Below, in pieces: positions 7,487-14,134 of a stretch of DNA of 22,993 nt. The notes beneath the pieces were generated by a model. The model worked only from the letters and a program-made list of their open reading frames with translations, did no database searches and had not been told where the DNA came from. Made by a program: the position numbers and the translations under genes. Within the stretch, counting starts at the first letter, position 1. Every line of letters begins with the position of its first letter. Source of the DNA: Synechococcaceae bacterium WBB_10_009 (GTDB taxonomy: Bacteria; Cyanobacteriota; Cyanobacteriia; PCC-6307; Cyanobiaceae); assembly GCA_010030955.1 (NCBI GenBank), contig RHBP01000009.1, positions 1-22,993 on the forward strand. The letters are read 5' to 3'.

Positions 7487-7645
7487 CTAGCAATGGGGGC
7501 GCAGCGGGGCGGTGGCGGGCCGATCCAACTCCAGCACCGCCTGCACCCACAGCTGCATCGAGCGGGGCAGCCGCTGTTGTTCGTAGCGATCCAGCGCCTC
7601 CAGCAGCACGGGGGTGTTGACCCACTGGGGGGAGCGTGGCGCCAC
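7487..7645 (-). CDS. Small unknown protein, 52 aa
   Basis: Reading the minus strand from GTG 7645 gives a 52-residue protein containing WVNTPVLLEALDRYEQQRLP and RSMQLWVQAVLELDRPA, ending LRPHC. The core is a balanced, helix-like amphipathic sequence unlike the Arg/Pro/Ala-rich readings in the other frames here, which is why I think it is coding. No Shine-Dalgarno is seen; a TTG four codons upstream in LFAV is an alternative start. Nothing is known about its function. It sits between larB (convergent) and another small minus-strand gene. Confidence 0.5.
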   Translation of the reverse strand: MAPRSPQWVNTPVLLEALDRYEQQRLPRSMQLWVQAVLELDRPATAPLRPHC

Positions 7646-7740
7646 GGCGAACAACGCAGGTGAGCCGCAGTGTGGAGAGGCTGAAGGGCGTTGGCAAGGG
7701 GCCTGGCCCCAAACCGCCTCAGAGCGTCAACAAACCGGCC

Positions 7741-7908
7741 TCAGCGCTCGCCGTTGCGGCGGCCGAGCCACTCCAGCTCGCGGGCGCATTCTTCGGTTTC
7801 CACCTGGTTGAGCCGGCCCAGCAGGGCCTGCAGATCGCCGCCGGCCAGCTCGCCGTTCTCGAGCCAGTGCATGGCGCGGGGTTCAGGGCGAGGCAGGGGG
7901 GCGGACAC
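7741..7908 (-). CDS. Small unknown protein, 43-55 aa
   Basis: The certain part is the C-terminal 43 residues from ATG 7872: MHWLENGELAGGDLQALLGR, then LNQVETEECARELEWLGRRN. It reads like a small helical soluble protein with many Leu and Glu. A GTG at 7908 would add 12 residues (VSAPLPRPEPRA), and still longer readings exist; no ribosome binding site settles the choice. I do not recognise a family. It lies downstream of the AT-richer spacer at 7909-8048, on the same strand as the DUF1517 gene. Confidence 0.5.
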   Translation of the reverse strand: MSAPLPRPEPRAMHWLENGELAGGDLQALLGRLNQVETEECARELEWLGRRNGER

Positions 7909-7960
7909 GCAGGCAAAAAGACAGTTGGGCCACCCTACAAATTGATCGCGCGAAGAACAG

Positions 7961-7986
7961 CTTCCGCAGCGCACATGGAGCGGAAG
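7961..7986. repeat. Inverted repeat, 7-bp stem
   Basis: CTTCCGC (7961-7967) and GCGGAAG (7980-7986) are perfect inverted copies around a 12-nt loop. AAGAA upstream and TTCTT downstream could extend the stem with bulges. It may be an RNA hairpin or a regulator site. Confidence 0.45.
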
Positions 7987-8028
7987 AGTTTCTTTAATTG
8001 TTCAAATCTTGAGCAAATCGAAAGGGTC

Positions 8029-8045
8029 GCCCAGCGCTGATGGGC
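8029..8045 (-). terminator. Possible terminator after the DUF1517 gene
   Basis: GCCCA and TGGGC form a 5-bp stem with a 7-nt loop just past the DUF1517 stop at 8049. On the minus strand it is followed by CGACCCTTTCG, a poor U-run, so termination would be weak. Confidence 0.25.
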
Positions 8046-8048
8046 GGC

Positions 8049-9053
8049 TCAAAGATGTTTGAGGTCGGGGTAGGCGGTGATCAGCTCGTCGGTGCTCAAC
8101 ACCTCACCGGCACCCTCCGGCTGCCAGATCACCTCCAAGGCCAGCAGCTGATCGGAGGGCACCGACCCCAGGATCCGCAGCGCCTCGCGCAACTCCTCGG
8201 AGCCCGACACGGGCTTGAGGGGAACCCGGCCGCGGCTGGCCACCAGCAGCGTCACAGCGATGTAATCGCTGGTGGCGTCGCTGTCGCCCGCGGCGCCGGC
8301 GGCCGTGGCCCCCACGCGGCCGGCCACGTTGGTGGTGAGTTCGCTGCGCAGCTTGCTGCGCTCGGTCATCGACAGGCGGTTGAAGGTGGATTCCGCCGCG
8401 GCAAACGGCACCTGACCCACTTCAGCGTTGGCGTAGACCCACAGGTCGGGGTGCCGCAGCAGGGCCAGGGTGCTCTCCTGCAGCACCCGCTGCAAACCGG
8501 CGCTGCTGCCGGTGTCGGCCTGGCCGGCCAGCTGGCGCAGATCCCGCTGCAGCTCGCGGGCGGAGGCCAACAGGCCCACCTGCAACTGGGCAATGGCCAC
8601 GGGCCCATCCGCCGCAGGGCGGTCGAGATCGCCGCCGCGCAGGCCCGCCGGCAGGGCCTGGCCACCGCCACCACCACCGCGCAGGGCATTCACCAACAGG
8701 CCCACCACCGCCATCAGCACCAGGAAGCCAAACAGGCCGCCGCCGCCGAAGAAGAAGGGAAGGATGAACGGAAAGCCCAGCCCCCCGCCAAACCCGCCGC
8801 CGCCGTAGCCGCGTTGCATTCCACCGCGGTAGCTGCTGCCGTAGCCGCCGCCGTAGCTGCGGGGCATGGAGGGGGCGGAGCGGAAGCTGCCGCCGCCGAT
8901 GCGGCCACCGCTGGCGGCCAGGCTCGGTTGGGGCAGGGCCAACAGCAGCCCGAGGGCGGCCGTCAGCAGCGCCGGCAGCATCAGGCCGCTCAGCAGCCGA
9001 CGCAGCACGGTGGAGGGAGGCTGGGAGGGCAACGCCGGGCTCCGCAGGGCCAA
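8049..9053 (-). CDS. DUF1517 membrane protein
   Basis: The 334-aa protein has a signal-like N-terminus (LRRLLSGLMLPALLTAALGL and onward to PSLAA), a Gly/Tyr/Ser/Arg-rich linker (GGGSFRSAPSMPRSYGGGYG), a hydrophobic segment around LFGFLVLMAVVGLLVNAL, and a soluble C-terminal domain with QLQVGLLASARELQRDL, ALLRHPDLWVYANAE and ESTFNRLSMTERSKLRSEL. This architecture is that of the DUF1517 family of cyanobacteria and plastids. A plant member, FLAP1, has been linked to acclimation to fluctuating light; transfer of that role here is inference. The start is uncertain: TTG 9053 follows thiS by 15 nt, while GTG 9008 would place the basic LRR directly before the hydrophobic core. It probably shares a transcript with thiE-thiS. 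Confidence 0.87.
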   Translation of the reverse strand: MALRSPALPSQPPSTVLRRLLSGLMLPALLTAALGLLLALPQPSLAASGGRIGGGSFRSAPSMPRSYGGGYGSSYRGGMQRGYGGGGFGGGLGFPFILPFFFGGGGLFGFLVLMAVVGLLVNALRGGGGGGQALPAGLRGGDLDRPAADGPVAIAQLQVGLLASARELQRDLRQLAGQADTGSSAGLQRVLQESTLALLRHPDLWVYANAEVGQVPFAAAESTFNRLSMTERSKLRSELTTNVAGRVGATAAGAAGDSDATSDYIAVTLLVASRGRVPLKPVSGSEELREALRILGSVPSDQLLALEVIWQPEGAGEVLSTDELITAYPDLKHL

Positions 9054-9068
9054 AGGATGCTGTGAAAT

Positions 9069-9287
9069 CTAGGAACCGCCCCCCACAATGGTGACCACCT
9101 CGAGGCCATCGGCTTCCCGTACCAGCTGCTCGCTCCAGCGCTGGCGGGGCAGGATCGCCCCGTTGAACTCCACCACCACCAGCTGCGGCCGGTAGCCCAG
9201 CTGCTCGAGCAGCTGCTGGAGGTTGAGCCCGGCGGGGCACTGCCGGGGCTCGCCGTTGAGCTGGATCGTGATGCTGGGGTTGCTCAT
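9069..9287 (-). CDS. thiS: Sulfur carrier protein ThiS
   Basis: ThiS is a ubiquitin-like carrier whose C-terminal Gly-Gly is thiocarboxylated to donate sulfur for the thiazole ring of thiamine. The 72-aa protein has the beta-grasp sequence SITIQLNGEPRQCPAG, LNLQQLLEQLGY, VVVEFNGAILPRQRW, and DGLEVVTIVGGGS at the end. The Gly-Gly motif is followed by an extra Gly-Ser; ThiS proteins usually end in Gly-Gly, so two residues may need removal before activation, or the tail is tolerated. Its ATG overlaps the thiE stop by 4 nt, suggesting coupled translation. Confidence 0.94.
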   Translation of the reverse strand: MSNPSITIQLNGEPRQCPAGLNLQQLLEQLGYRPQLVVVEFNGAILPRQRWSEQLVREADGLEVVTIVGGGS

Positions 9288-10378
9288 TGGGCGGGCTGCT
9301 CGCAGCTGACGCCGGCTTGAAGCAAATGCAGCAGATGGCGGCTGGCGGCCTCCGGGTCGGCGGCCTCGGTGATCGCCCGCACCACCGCCACCCGCTCCCC
9401 ACCGGCGGCCTGCACCGCCGCCAGGCCGGTGGCGTCGATGCCACCGATGGCAAAGAAGGGGATCGGGCTGGCGGCGGCGGCCTGGCGCACATAGTCGAGC
9501 CCCACCGGCTCGCGCCCCGGTTTGGTGGGGGTGGCATTCACCGGCCCCACACCCACGTAATCGCAGCCATCGGCCACCGCCTGCTGCAGCTGCGGCAGGG
9601 CATGGGTGCTGCGGCCGATCAACCGGTCGGGGCCCAGCAACCGGCGGGCCAGGGCCGGCGGCAGATCCCCCTGGCCCAGGTGCACCCCATCGGCATCCAC
9701 CGCCAGGGCGATGTCGATGCGGTCGTTGACCACAAACAGGGCCCCATGGCGGCTGCACAGCTGCCGCAGCGCCTGGGCCTGGCGCAGGCGCACCGCATCG
9801 GTGAGCGGCAGGCCATCGGGCCCCAGCCCACCCTCCTTGGCGCGGTATTGCACCAGGCGCACACCCCCGCGCAGGGCCGCCTCCACCATCCCCTCCAGCT
9901 GCGGCGACGGGCTGGTGATCAGGTACAGCCGGCAGGCGGCCAGCAGCTGGCGGCGTTGGTCGCCACCGCGGCAGGCCCGCAGCAGCTCCACCTCCAGGTC
10001 GTAGAGGGCGTAGCGAATGGCGGCCGCCTCCGCCGCCAGCGGGGCATCGATGCCCCGGCCGAATTCCTCCAGCACCCGCAGCGCCTCCTGCACGCGGCCG
10101 CAGTTGGCGGCCACCACCTGGGCGGGCAGCTGGCGCTGCTGCTGGGCCGGATGGCCCAGGCCGGCGGCGCTGTCGGTGGCGGTGTGGCGGGCTGCTTTGT
10201 AGCGGTCGCCATGCAGCACGCCGAGCCGTTGGCGCAGATCCTTGAGCCGCGCCACCAGATCGGAGCGATCCAAGCCGAAACGGCACCAGTCCTCCACCAC
10301 CCGCAGCCCCTCGCGGGCACGGTCGAGGTTGGCGTCAAGCAAGCGCAACACCGCCGGTGCGTGATCAGGGGCAGACAT
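9284..10378 (-). CDS. thiE: Thiamine-phosphate synthase with N-terminal ThiD2 domain
   Basis: ThiE joins HMP diphosphate and thiazole phosphate to thiamine phosphate. The 364-aa protein has two parts. Residues 1 to about 150 (LRLLDANLDRAREGLRVVED, RQRLGVLHGDRYKAARHTATD, NCGRVQEALRVLEEFGR) form the ThiD2-type domain fused to ThiE in cyanobacteria; ThiD2 has been described as a monofunctional HMP-phosphate kinase. The rest is a TIM-barrel ThiE with QYRAKE, VVNDRIDIALAVDADGVHLG, GRSTHALPQL, YVGVGPVNATPTKP and FFAIGGI. ATG 10378 (MSAPDHAPAVLRLLDANLDR) is chosen because earlier in-frame residues are Pro/Arg-rich. No THI-box riboswitch is visible in the 71-nt upstream gap. Confidence 0.95.
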   Translation of the reverse strand: MSAPDHAPAVLRLLDANLDRAREGLRVVEDWCRFGLDRSDLVARLKDLRQRLGVLHGDRYKAARHTATDSAAGLGHPAQQQRQLPAQVVAANCGRVQEALRVLEEFGRGIDAPLAAEAAAIRYALYDLEVELLRACRGGDQRRQLLAACRLYLITSPSPQLEGMVEAALRGGVRLVQYRAKEGGLGPDGLPLTDAVRLRQAQALRQLCSRHGALFVVNDRIDIALAVDADGVHLGQGDLPPALARRLLGPDRLIGRSTHALPQLQQAVADGCDYVGVGPVNATPTKPGREPVGLDYVRQAAAASPIPFFAIGGIDATGLAAVQAAGGERVAVVRAITEAADPEAASRHLLHLLQAGVSCEQPAQ

Positions 10379-10420
10379 GGGGCGAACCAAAGGAAGGCAA
10401 AACCGAACGGGCTGCGTAGG

Positions 10421-10442
10421 GTGACGCCGACGTGACGGCGAC
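10421..10442. repeat. 11-bp tandem direct repeat in a divergent promoter region
   Basis: GTGACGCCGAC (10421-10431) is followed directly by GTGACGGCGAC (10432-10442), one mismatch in 11. It lies between the divergent thiE start (10378) and the small membrane peptide start (10450), a plausible place for a dimeric regulator to bind. Confidence 0.55.
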
Positions 10443-10449
10443 GGGAGCC

Positions 10450-10566
10450 ATGGCTCAGGGTGATTCCGAGAGCCCAATGACGGTGCTGGTCTCAGGGATT
10501 CTGCTGCTGGGGGCGATCGCCGCCTTCATTGGCTGGGGCCTGAGCAACGCCTACCCCGCCGGCTGA
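10450..10566 (+). CDS. Small single-pass membrane peptide, 38 aa
   Basis: ATG 10450 opens a 38-codon frame: a polar MAQGDSESPM, then one hydrophobic stretch TVLVSGILLLGAIAAFIGWG, and a short LSNAYPAG tail. The pattern resembles the one-helix small subunits of photosynthetic and cytochrome complexes, but I cannot match it to a named Psb, Psa or Pet protein. GGAG at 10444-10447 is placed 2 nt before the start as a weak ribosome binding site. The last 75 nt run antisense to the end of ribF (10492-10566). The HIP1-type octamer GCGATCGC lies inside at 10513-10520. It may be real or a chance frame. Confidence 0.55.
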   Translation: MAQGDSESPMTVLVSGILLLGAIAAFIGWGLSNAYPAG

Positions 10567-11508
10567 GCCCACCGCAGCCGCCAGCAACGCCTCCGCCCGG
10601 GCGGCATCGGCGCCGATCTGGGCCACCAGGGCATCGAGGCTGTCGAAGCGCCGTTGGTGGCGCAGCAGGGCCACCGGCTCCACGGTGAGCTCGGCCCCCT
10701 CCAGCTGCACCTGGCGGCCCAGCAGGTGCACCTCCACCGCCGACGGGGCGCTGGGATCCACGGTGGGCTGGGGCCCGAGGTTCATCACGCCCGCCAGCCG
10801 TTCACCGCGGTGCCACACCCAGGCGGCGTAAACGCCCTCCTGCGGCAAAAACTTGCGCCCATCCACCTGCAGGTTGGCGGTGGGCCAGCCCAGTTCACGG
10901 CCCAAGCCACGGCCCCGCACCACCCGGCCGCCAAAGCGGTAGGGGCGCCCCAACAGCTGCGCCGCCTGCTGCAGCTCCCCATCCGCCAGGGCCCGCCGGA
11001 TGCGGCTGCTGCTGAGGCGCTCCTGGCTGTCGGAGAGCATCGGCAGCACCCGCACGGCCATGCCGTGGCGGGCGCCGATGCGGCCCAGGGCCTCGGCATC
11101 ACCGCTGCGACCCTTGCCGAAGCGGAAGTTCTCCCCCACCACCACCAGCCGCGCCCGCAGCTGGGCCACCAGCACCTGCTCCACGAAGGCCTCGGGGCTC
11201 AGGGCCGCCAGCTCGGGGGTGAAGGGCACCAGCACCAGTTGGCGAATGCCCAGGGGCTCCAGCAGGTGCAGCTTCTCGGCCGGCAGATCGAGCCGCAGCC
11301 GCGGCTCCCCGAACAGCACCTCCCGCGGGTGGGGCCAGAAACTGACCACGGTGGGCACCACCGGTGGCGTGCCGGGGGCCGGGGGCTCGGCGGCGGCCGC
11401 CACGGCGGCGGCGATCACCCGGCGGTGGCCCTCGTGCAGCCCATCAAAACTGCCCAGGGCGATGGCCGTTGGGGTCTGGGCCTGGTCGGGGCGGTGCAGG
11501 GGGATCAC
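10492..11508 (-). CDS. ribF: Bifunctional riboflavin kinase / FAD synthetase
   Basis: RibF phosphorylates riboflavin to FMN and adenylates FMN to FAD. The 338-aa protein has the nucleotidyltransferase motif GSFDGLHEGHRRV near residue 20, VVVGENFRFGKGRSGD, and SSSRIRRAL, followed by the kinase domain with GRPYRFGGRVVRGRGLGREL, GWPTANL, GVYAAWVWH and RRFDSLDALVAQIGADAARA. The start codon is GTG 11508. The final ~25 residues (GSAGGVGVAQAPANEGGDRP and beyond) look non-conserved and are encoded antisense to the small membrane peptide gene. Length slightly exceeds the usual 305-320 because of this tail. Confidence 0.95.
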   Translation of the reverse strand: MIPLHRPDQAQTPTAIALGSFDGLHEGHRRVIAAAVAAAAEPPAPGTPPVVPTVVSFWPHPREVLFGEPRLRLDLPAEKLHLLEPLGIRQLVLVPFTPELAALSPEAFVEQVLVAQLRARLVVVGENFRFGKGRSGDAEALGRIGARHGMAVRVLPMLSDSQERLSSSRIRRALADGELQQAAQLLGRPYRFGGRVVRGRGLGRELGWPTANLQVDGRKFLPQEGVYAAWVWHRGERLAGVMNLGPQPTVDPSAPSAVEVHLLGRQVQLEGAELTVEPVALLRHQRRFDSLDALVAQIGADAARAEALLAAAVGSAGGVGVAQAPANEGGDRPQQQNP

Positions 11509-11612
11509 TGGTCAACCGGCCCGGAAATCACCAACAGAACCGCCGCAGGCCTCGCCGCAGGCATCCTCCCATGGCAGCTTTGGGGCCCAGCCCGGCGCCC
11601 ACCCGCACCCCC

Positions 11613-12214
11613 ATGGCCGACCGCCTCGACCTGCAGCTGATCTCCGCCGCCCTGCGGCGCATGGGCTGGGTGCGCTTCTGGGCCCAGCTGGCCCTGGGCA
11701 TCGTGGTGATCGGGGTGCTGCTGTTCAATAACATCGGCGGCAGGCTGGCGGCCAATTCCTCCCGGGCCCTGGGGCTCGGGCCGGGCATCTCGCTCACCAC
11801 GCTGGCCTTCCTGCTGCTGCTCTGGTGCCTCTGGCAGAGCTGGCTGATCGTGCGCTGCGGCCGGGCCCTCAACAGCCCCGTGCGCCCCAGCAAGGGGGAA
11901 ACGGCACGGCTGATCAAACGGGGCCTGCTGGCGGATCTGGTGGGCGTCACACTGGCGGTGATCGGCTATCAGTCCCTGGCGGGCAGCCTGTTTGTGCAGG
12001 CCTCCCAGCAGGTGCCGGGCTTCTTCGGGGGGGCTTCTTCGGGGCCCAGATCCAAGGGGGGCCTGGCATGGGCGGCCGCGTGGTGGGCCTGCCGATCACC
12101 TCCATCGAAATGCTCTCGGTGCTGGGCAACACCCAGGTGCTGTTCGCCCACCTGATCGGCCTGTGGATCAGCCTGTGGCTGCTGCAGCGGATCTACCGCC
12201 CCAGCTCCAGCTGA
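11613..12214 (+). pseudogene. DUF3611 membrane protein, frameshifted by a 14-bp tandem duplication
   Basis: The first frame from ATG 11613 reads MADRLDLQLISAALRRMGWV, two hydrophobic segments (ALGIVVIGVLLF; LTTLAFLLLLWCLWQSWLIV), RLIKRGLLADLVGVTLAVIG and QASQQVPGFFGG. At 12017-12044 GGGCTTCTTCGGGG is present twice in tandem and the frame is lost; it runs to a false stop at 12155. The true end continues in another frame: FFGAQIQGGPGMGGRVVGLP, then ITSIEMLSVLGNTQVLFAHL and LLQRIYRP to the stop at 12214. This is the DUF3611 family of cyanobacteria and plastids, of unknown function. Deleting one 14-bp copy gives a 195-aa protein. Adding one G to the seven-G run inside the duplication would also restore the frame, so a base-call error is an alternative. 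Its end overlaps the convergent surE by 22 nt. Confidence 0.87.
12017..12044 (+). repeat. Perfect 14-bp tandem duplication inside the DUF3611 gene
   Basis: GGGCTTCTTCGGGG occupies 12017-12030 and again 12031-12044 with no gap. The junction creates a run of seven G at 12027-12033. Removal of one copy restores the reading frame. Confidence 0.95.
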
Positions 12215-12987
12215 AGCTCCGGCAGCTCGCCGGTGGCCCCGCGCCAGAACAGCTCCGGCTGCAGCGGCGTCAGCGACACACCGCCACCGGCCACATGGGC
12301 CACATCGGTGGGCCAGGCGGCCGGGCCCGCCACCTGGGCTTCCAGGTCGTTGGCCACCTCACCGGCCAGCCAGTAATAGGTGCGGCCGCGGGGGTCCACC
12401 CGCTGCACAAACTGATCGGTGTAACGGCGCACCGCCTTGCGGCACCAGCGCAGGGGGCCGATCTGCTCCGCAGGGAGCGGCGGCACGTTGAGGTTGAGCA
12501 GCAACCCCTGGGGCCAGCCCCGCTGCAGCATCTGCTCGGCCACGTCCAGGGCGATGCGGGCGGCGGGCTCGAAGGCGCGCCACTGGAAATCGGCGCTGCT
12601 CACCGCCAGGGCCGGCAGCCCTTCGATCGTGCCCTCCATGGCGGCGCTCACGGTGCCGGAATAGAGGGTGTCGGTGCCGAGGTTGGGGCCATGGTTGATG
12701 CCCGAGAGCACCAGATCGGGCCATTCCTTCAGCAGCGCGAACAGGGCCAGCTTCACGCAATCGCTGGGGGTGCCGCTGCAGGCCCAGGCGGTGACCCCCT
12801 CGGCGAACAGGGCATCGGCCCGCTCCGCCCGCAGGGGGGTCTGCAGGGTCAGGCCGTGGCCGGTGGCGGAGCGTTCCTGGTCGGGGCAGACCACCGTGAC
12901 CTCGTGGCCGCGGGCCACGGCTTCAGCCGCCAGGCTGCGGATGCCGTCGGCGAACACGCCGTCGTCATTGCTGATCAGGATCCGCAC
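12193..12987 (-). CDS. surE: 5'/3'-nucleotidase SurE
   Basis: SurE is a metal-dependent phosphatase acting on nucleoside monophosphates, linked to stationary-phase survival. The 264-aa protein begins MRILISNDDG, with the metal-binding Asp pair at residues 8-9, then VVCPDQERSATGHGLTL, ACSGTPSDCVKLAL, DLVLSGINHGPNLGTDTLYS, GTVSAAMEG and LLLNLNVPP. All catalytic regions are present. The start codon is GTG 12987 (reads as Met in MRILISNDDG). It is divergent from pheS with 68 nt between starts and converges on the DUF3611 gene with a 22-nt overlap. Confidence 0.96.
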   Translation of the reverse strand: MRILISNDDGVFADGIRSLAAEAVARGHEVTVVCPDQERSATGHGLTLQTPLRAERADALFAEGVTAWACSGTPSDCVKLALFALLKEWPDLVLSGINHGPNLGTDTLYSGTVSAAMEGTIEGLPALAVSSADFQWRAFEPAARIALDVAEQMLQRGWPQGLLLNLNVPPLPAEQIGPLRWCRKAVRRYTDQFVQRVDPRGRTYYWLAGEVANDLEAQVAGPAAWPTDVAHVAGGGVSLTPLQPELFWRGATGELPELQLELGR

Positions 12988-13055
12988 GGGAGCACTGTGG
13001 TTGGCCAGAGGCTAGAGGCCGCCTCCTTAGAGTCTGCGATCGCCGGAACACCGTC

Positions 13056-14063
13056 TTGAGCGCCACCGTCAGCTTGCAGGAGCTCACCGCTCAGCTGGAG
13101 CAGCTGGAGGCCCAGGCCGCCGACGCCATCGCCGCCGCCGGCAGCGCCGCCGAGCTGGAGGAGCTGCGGGTGGGGCTGCTGGGCAAAAAGGGCAAGCTTT
13201 CCGCTGTGCTGGGGGCCATGGGCAAGCTGCCGGGGGATGAACGGCCCCTGGTGGGCCAACGCGCCAACGTGCTCAAGGAGCAGGTGCAAGGGCTGCTGGG
13301 CGAACGGCTGGCGGCGGTGAAGGGCGCCGCCATGGCGGAGCGGATCGCCCGCGAAACCCTCGATGTGACCATGCCGGCCCGCTACATCCCGGCCGGCCAC
13401 CGCCACCCGCTAATCAGCACGATCGAGGAGATCGTGGACATCTTTGCCGGGCTCGGCTACCGGGTGGAGGAGGGGCCGGAGATCGAGACCGACTACCACA
13501 ACTTCACCGCCCTCAACATCCCGCCGCACCACCCGGCGCGGGACATGCAAGACACCTTTTACCTCTCGGACACGGAGCTGCTGCGCACCCACACCTCACC
13601 GGTGCAGATCCGCCATCTCGAAACCAACCCGCCGCCGGTGCGCATCGTGGCGCCGGGGCGTGTCTACCGGCGCGATGCCGTGGATGCCACCCACTCGCCG
13701 GTGTTCCACCAGGTGGAGGTGCTGGCGATCGACGAGGGCCTCGATTTCAGCCACCTGCGCGGCACGGTGACCACCTTCCTGCAGCAGTTTTTCGGCGATC
13801 TGCCGGTGCGCTTCCGCGCCAGCTACTTCCCCTTCACCGAACCCTCCGCCGAGGTGGACGTGCGGTGGCGCGGCCGCTGGCTGGAGGTGATGGGCTGCGG
13901 GATGGTGGATCCGGCGGTGCTGGAGGGGCTCGGCATCGATCCGGAGCGCTACAGCGGCTTCGCCGCCGGCCTGGGGGTGGAGCGCTTCTGCATGGTGCGC
14001 CACGGCATCGATGACATCCGCCGGCTGTTCACCAGCGACCTGCGCTTCCTCGAGCAGTTCTGA
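13056..14063 (+). CDS. pheS: Phenylalanine-tRNA ligase alpha subunit
   Basis: PheS is the catalytic subunit of the alpha2beta2 enzyme that charges tRNA-Phe. The 335-aa protein has the N-terminal coiled coil for tRNA binding (LEQLEAQAADAIAAAGSAAE to LGKKGKLSAVLGAMGKLP), then the class II core: HPLISTIEEIVDIFAGLGY, DYHNFTALNIPPHHPARDMQ, motif 2 around GRVYRRDAVDATHSPVFHQV, RFRASYFPFTEPSAEVDV, and motif 3 FAAGLGVERFCMVRHGIDD. The start is TTG 13056 (TTG AGC GCC ACC), consistent with the family N-terminus; an ATG nearby in frame is not available. pheT is not in the window, so the two subunits are unlinked here. Confidence 0.96.
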   Translation: MSATVSLQELTAQLEQLEAQAADAIAAAGSAAELEELRVGLLGKKGKLSAVLGAMGKLPGDERPLVGQRANVLKEQVQGLLGERLAAVKGAAMAERIARETLDVTMPARYIPAGHRHPLISTIEEIVDIFAGLGYRVEEGPEIETDYHNFTALNIPPHHPARDMQDTFYLSDTELLRTHTSPVQIRHLETNPPPVRIVAPGRVYRRDAVDATHSPVFHQVEVLAIDEGLDFSHLRGTVTTFLQQFFGDLPVRFRASYFPFTEPSAEVDVRWRGRWLEVMGCGMVDPAVLEGLGIDPERYSGFAAGLGVERFCMVRHGIDDIRRLFTSDLRFLEQF

Positions 14064-14070
14064 GGCCATT

Positions 14071-14101
14071 GGGGCGCACACCGGCCGGCACCGGGCGCCC
14101 C
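14071..14101 (+). other. Inverted repeat after pheS
   Basis: GGGGCGC (14071-14077) and GCGCCCC (14095-14101) form a 7-bp stem around a 17-nt loop that itself contains the palindrome CCGGCCGG. It starts 8 nt after the pheS stop. No U-run follows (CCATAAAC), so termination, if any, is weak. Confidence 0.3.
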
Positions 14102-14134
14102 CCATAAACTCGCCATGCCCCCAGCCCGTGGTCG

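Larger units (their letters stand above)
7909..8048. other. AT-richer intergenic spacer
   Basis: This stretch is visibly richer in A and T than its surroundings (for example gtttctttaattgttcaaatcttgag around 7988-8013). It holds two inverted repeats, listed separately, and a short symmetric TCAA-ATC-TTGA element near 8002-8012. No gene was found. It probably carries the end of the DUF1517 transcript and the promoter of the small minus-strand gene below it; no convincing -10/-35 pair could be assigned. Confidence 0.5.

Noticed and set aside
7636..8040. 134-codon plus-strand frame across the small minus-strand genes
   Set aside because: Its composition is like an antisense shadow, and it runs through both the AT-rich spacer and the better minus-strand frames.
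10379..10449. TPP riboswitch upstream of thiE
   Set aside because: The gap is only 71 nt and the conserved THI-box CUGAGA element is absent.
13015..13025. GAGGC-C-GCCTC palindrome between surE and pheS as an operator
   Set aside because: It is too short for this base composition to claim function.
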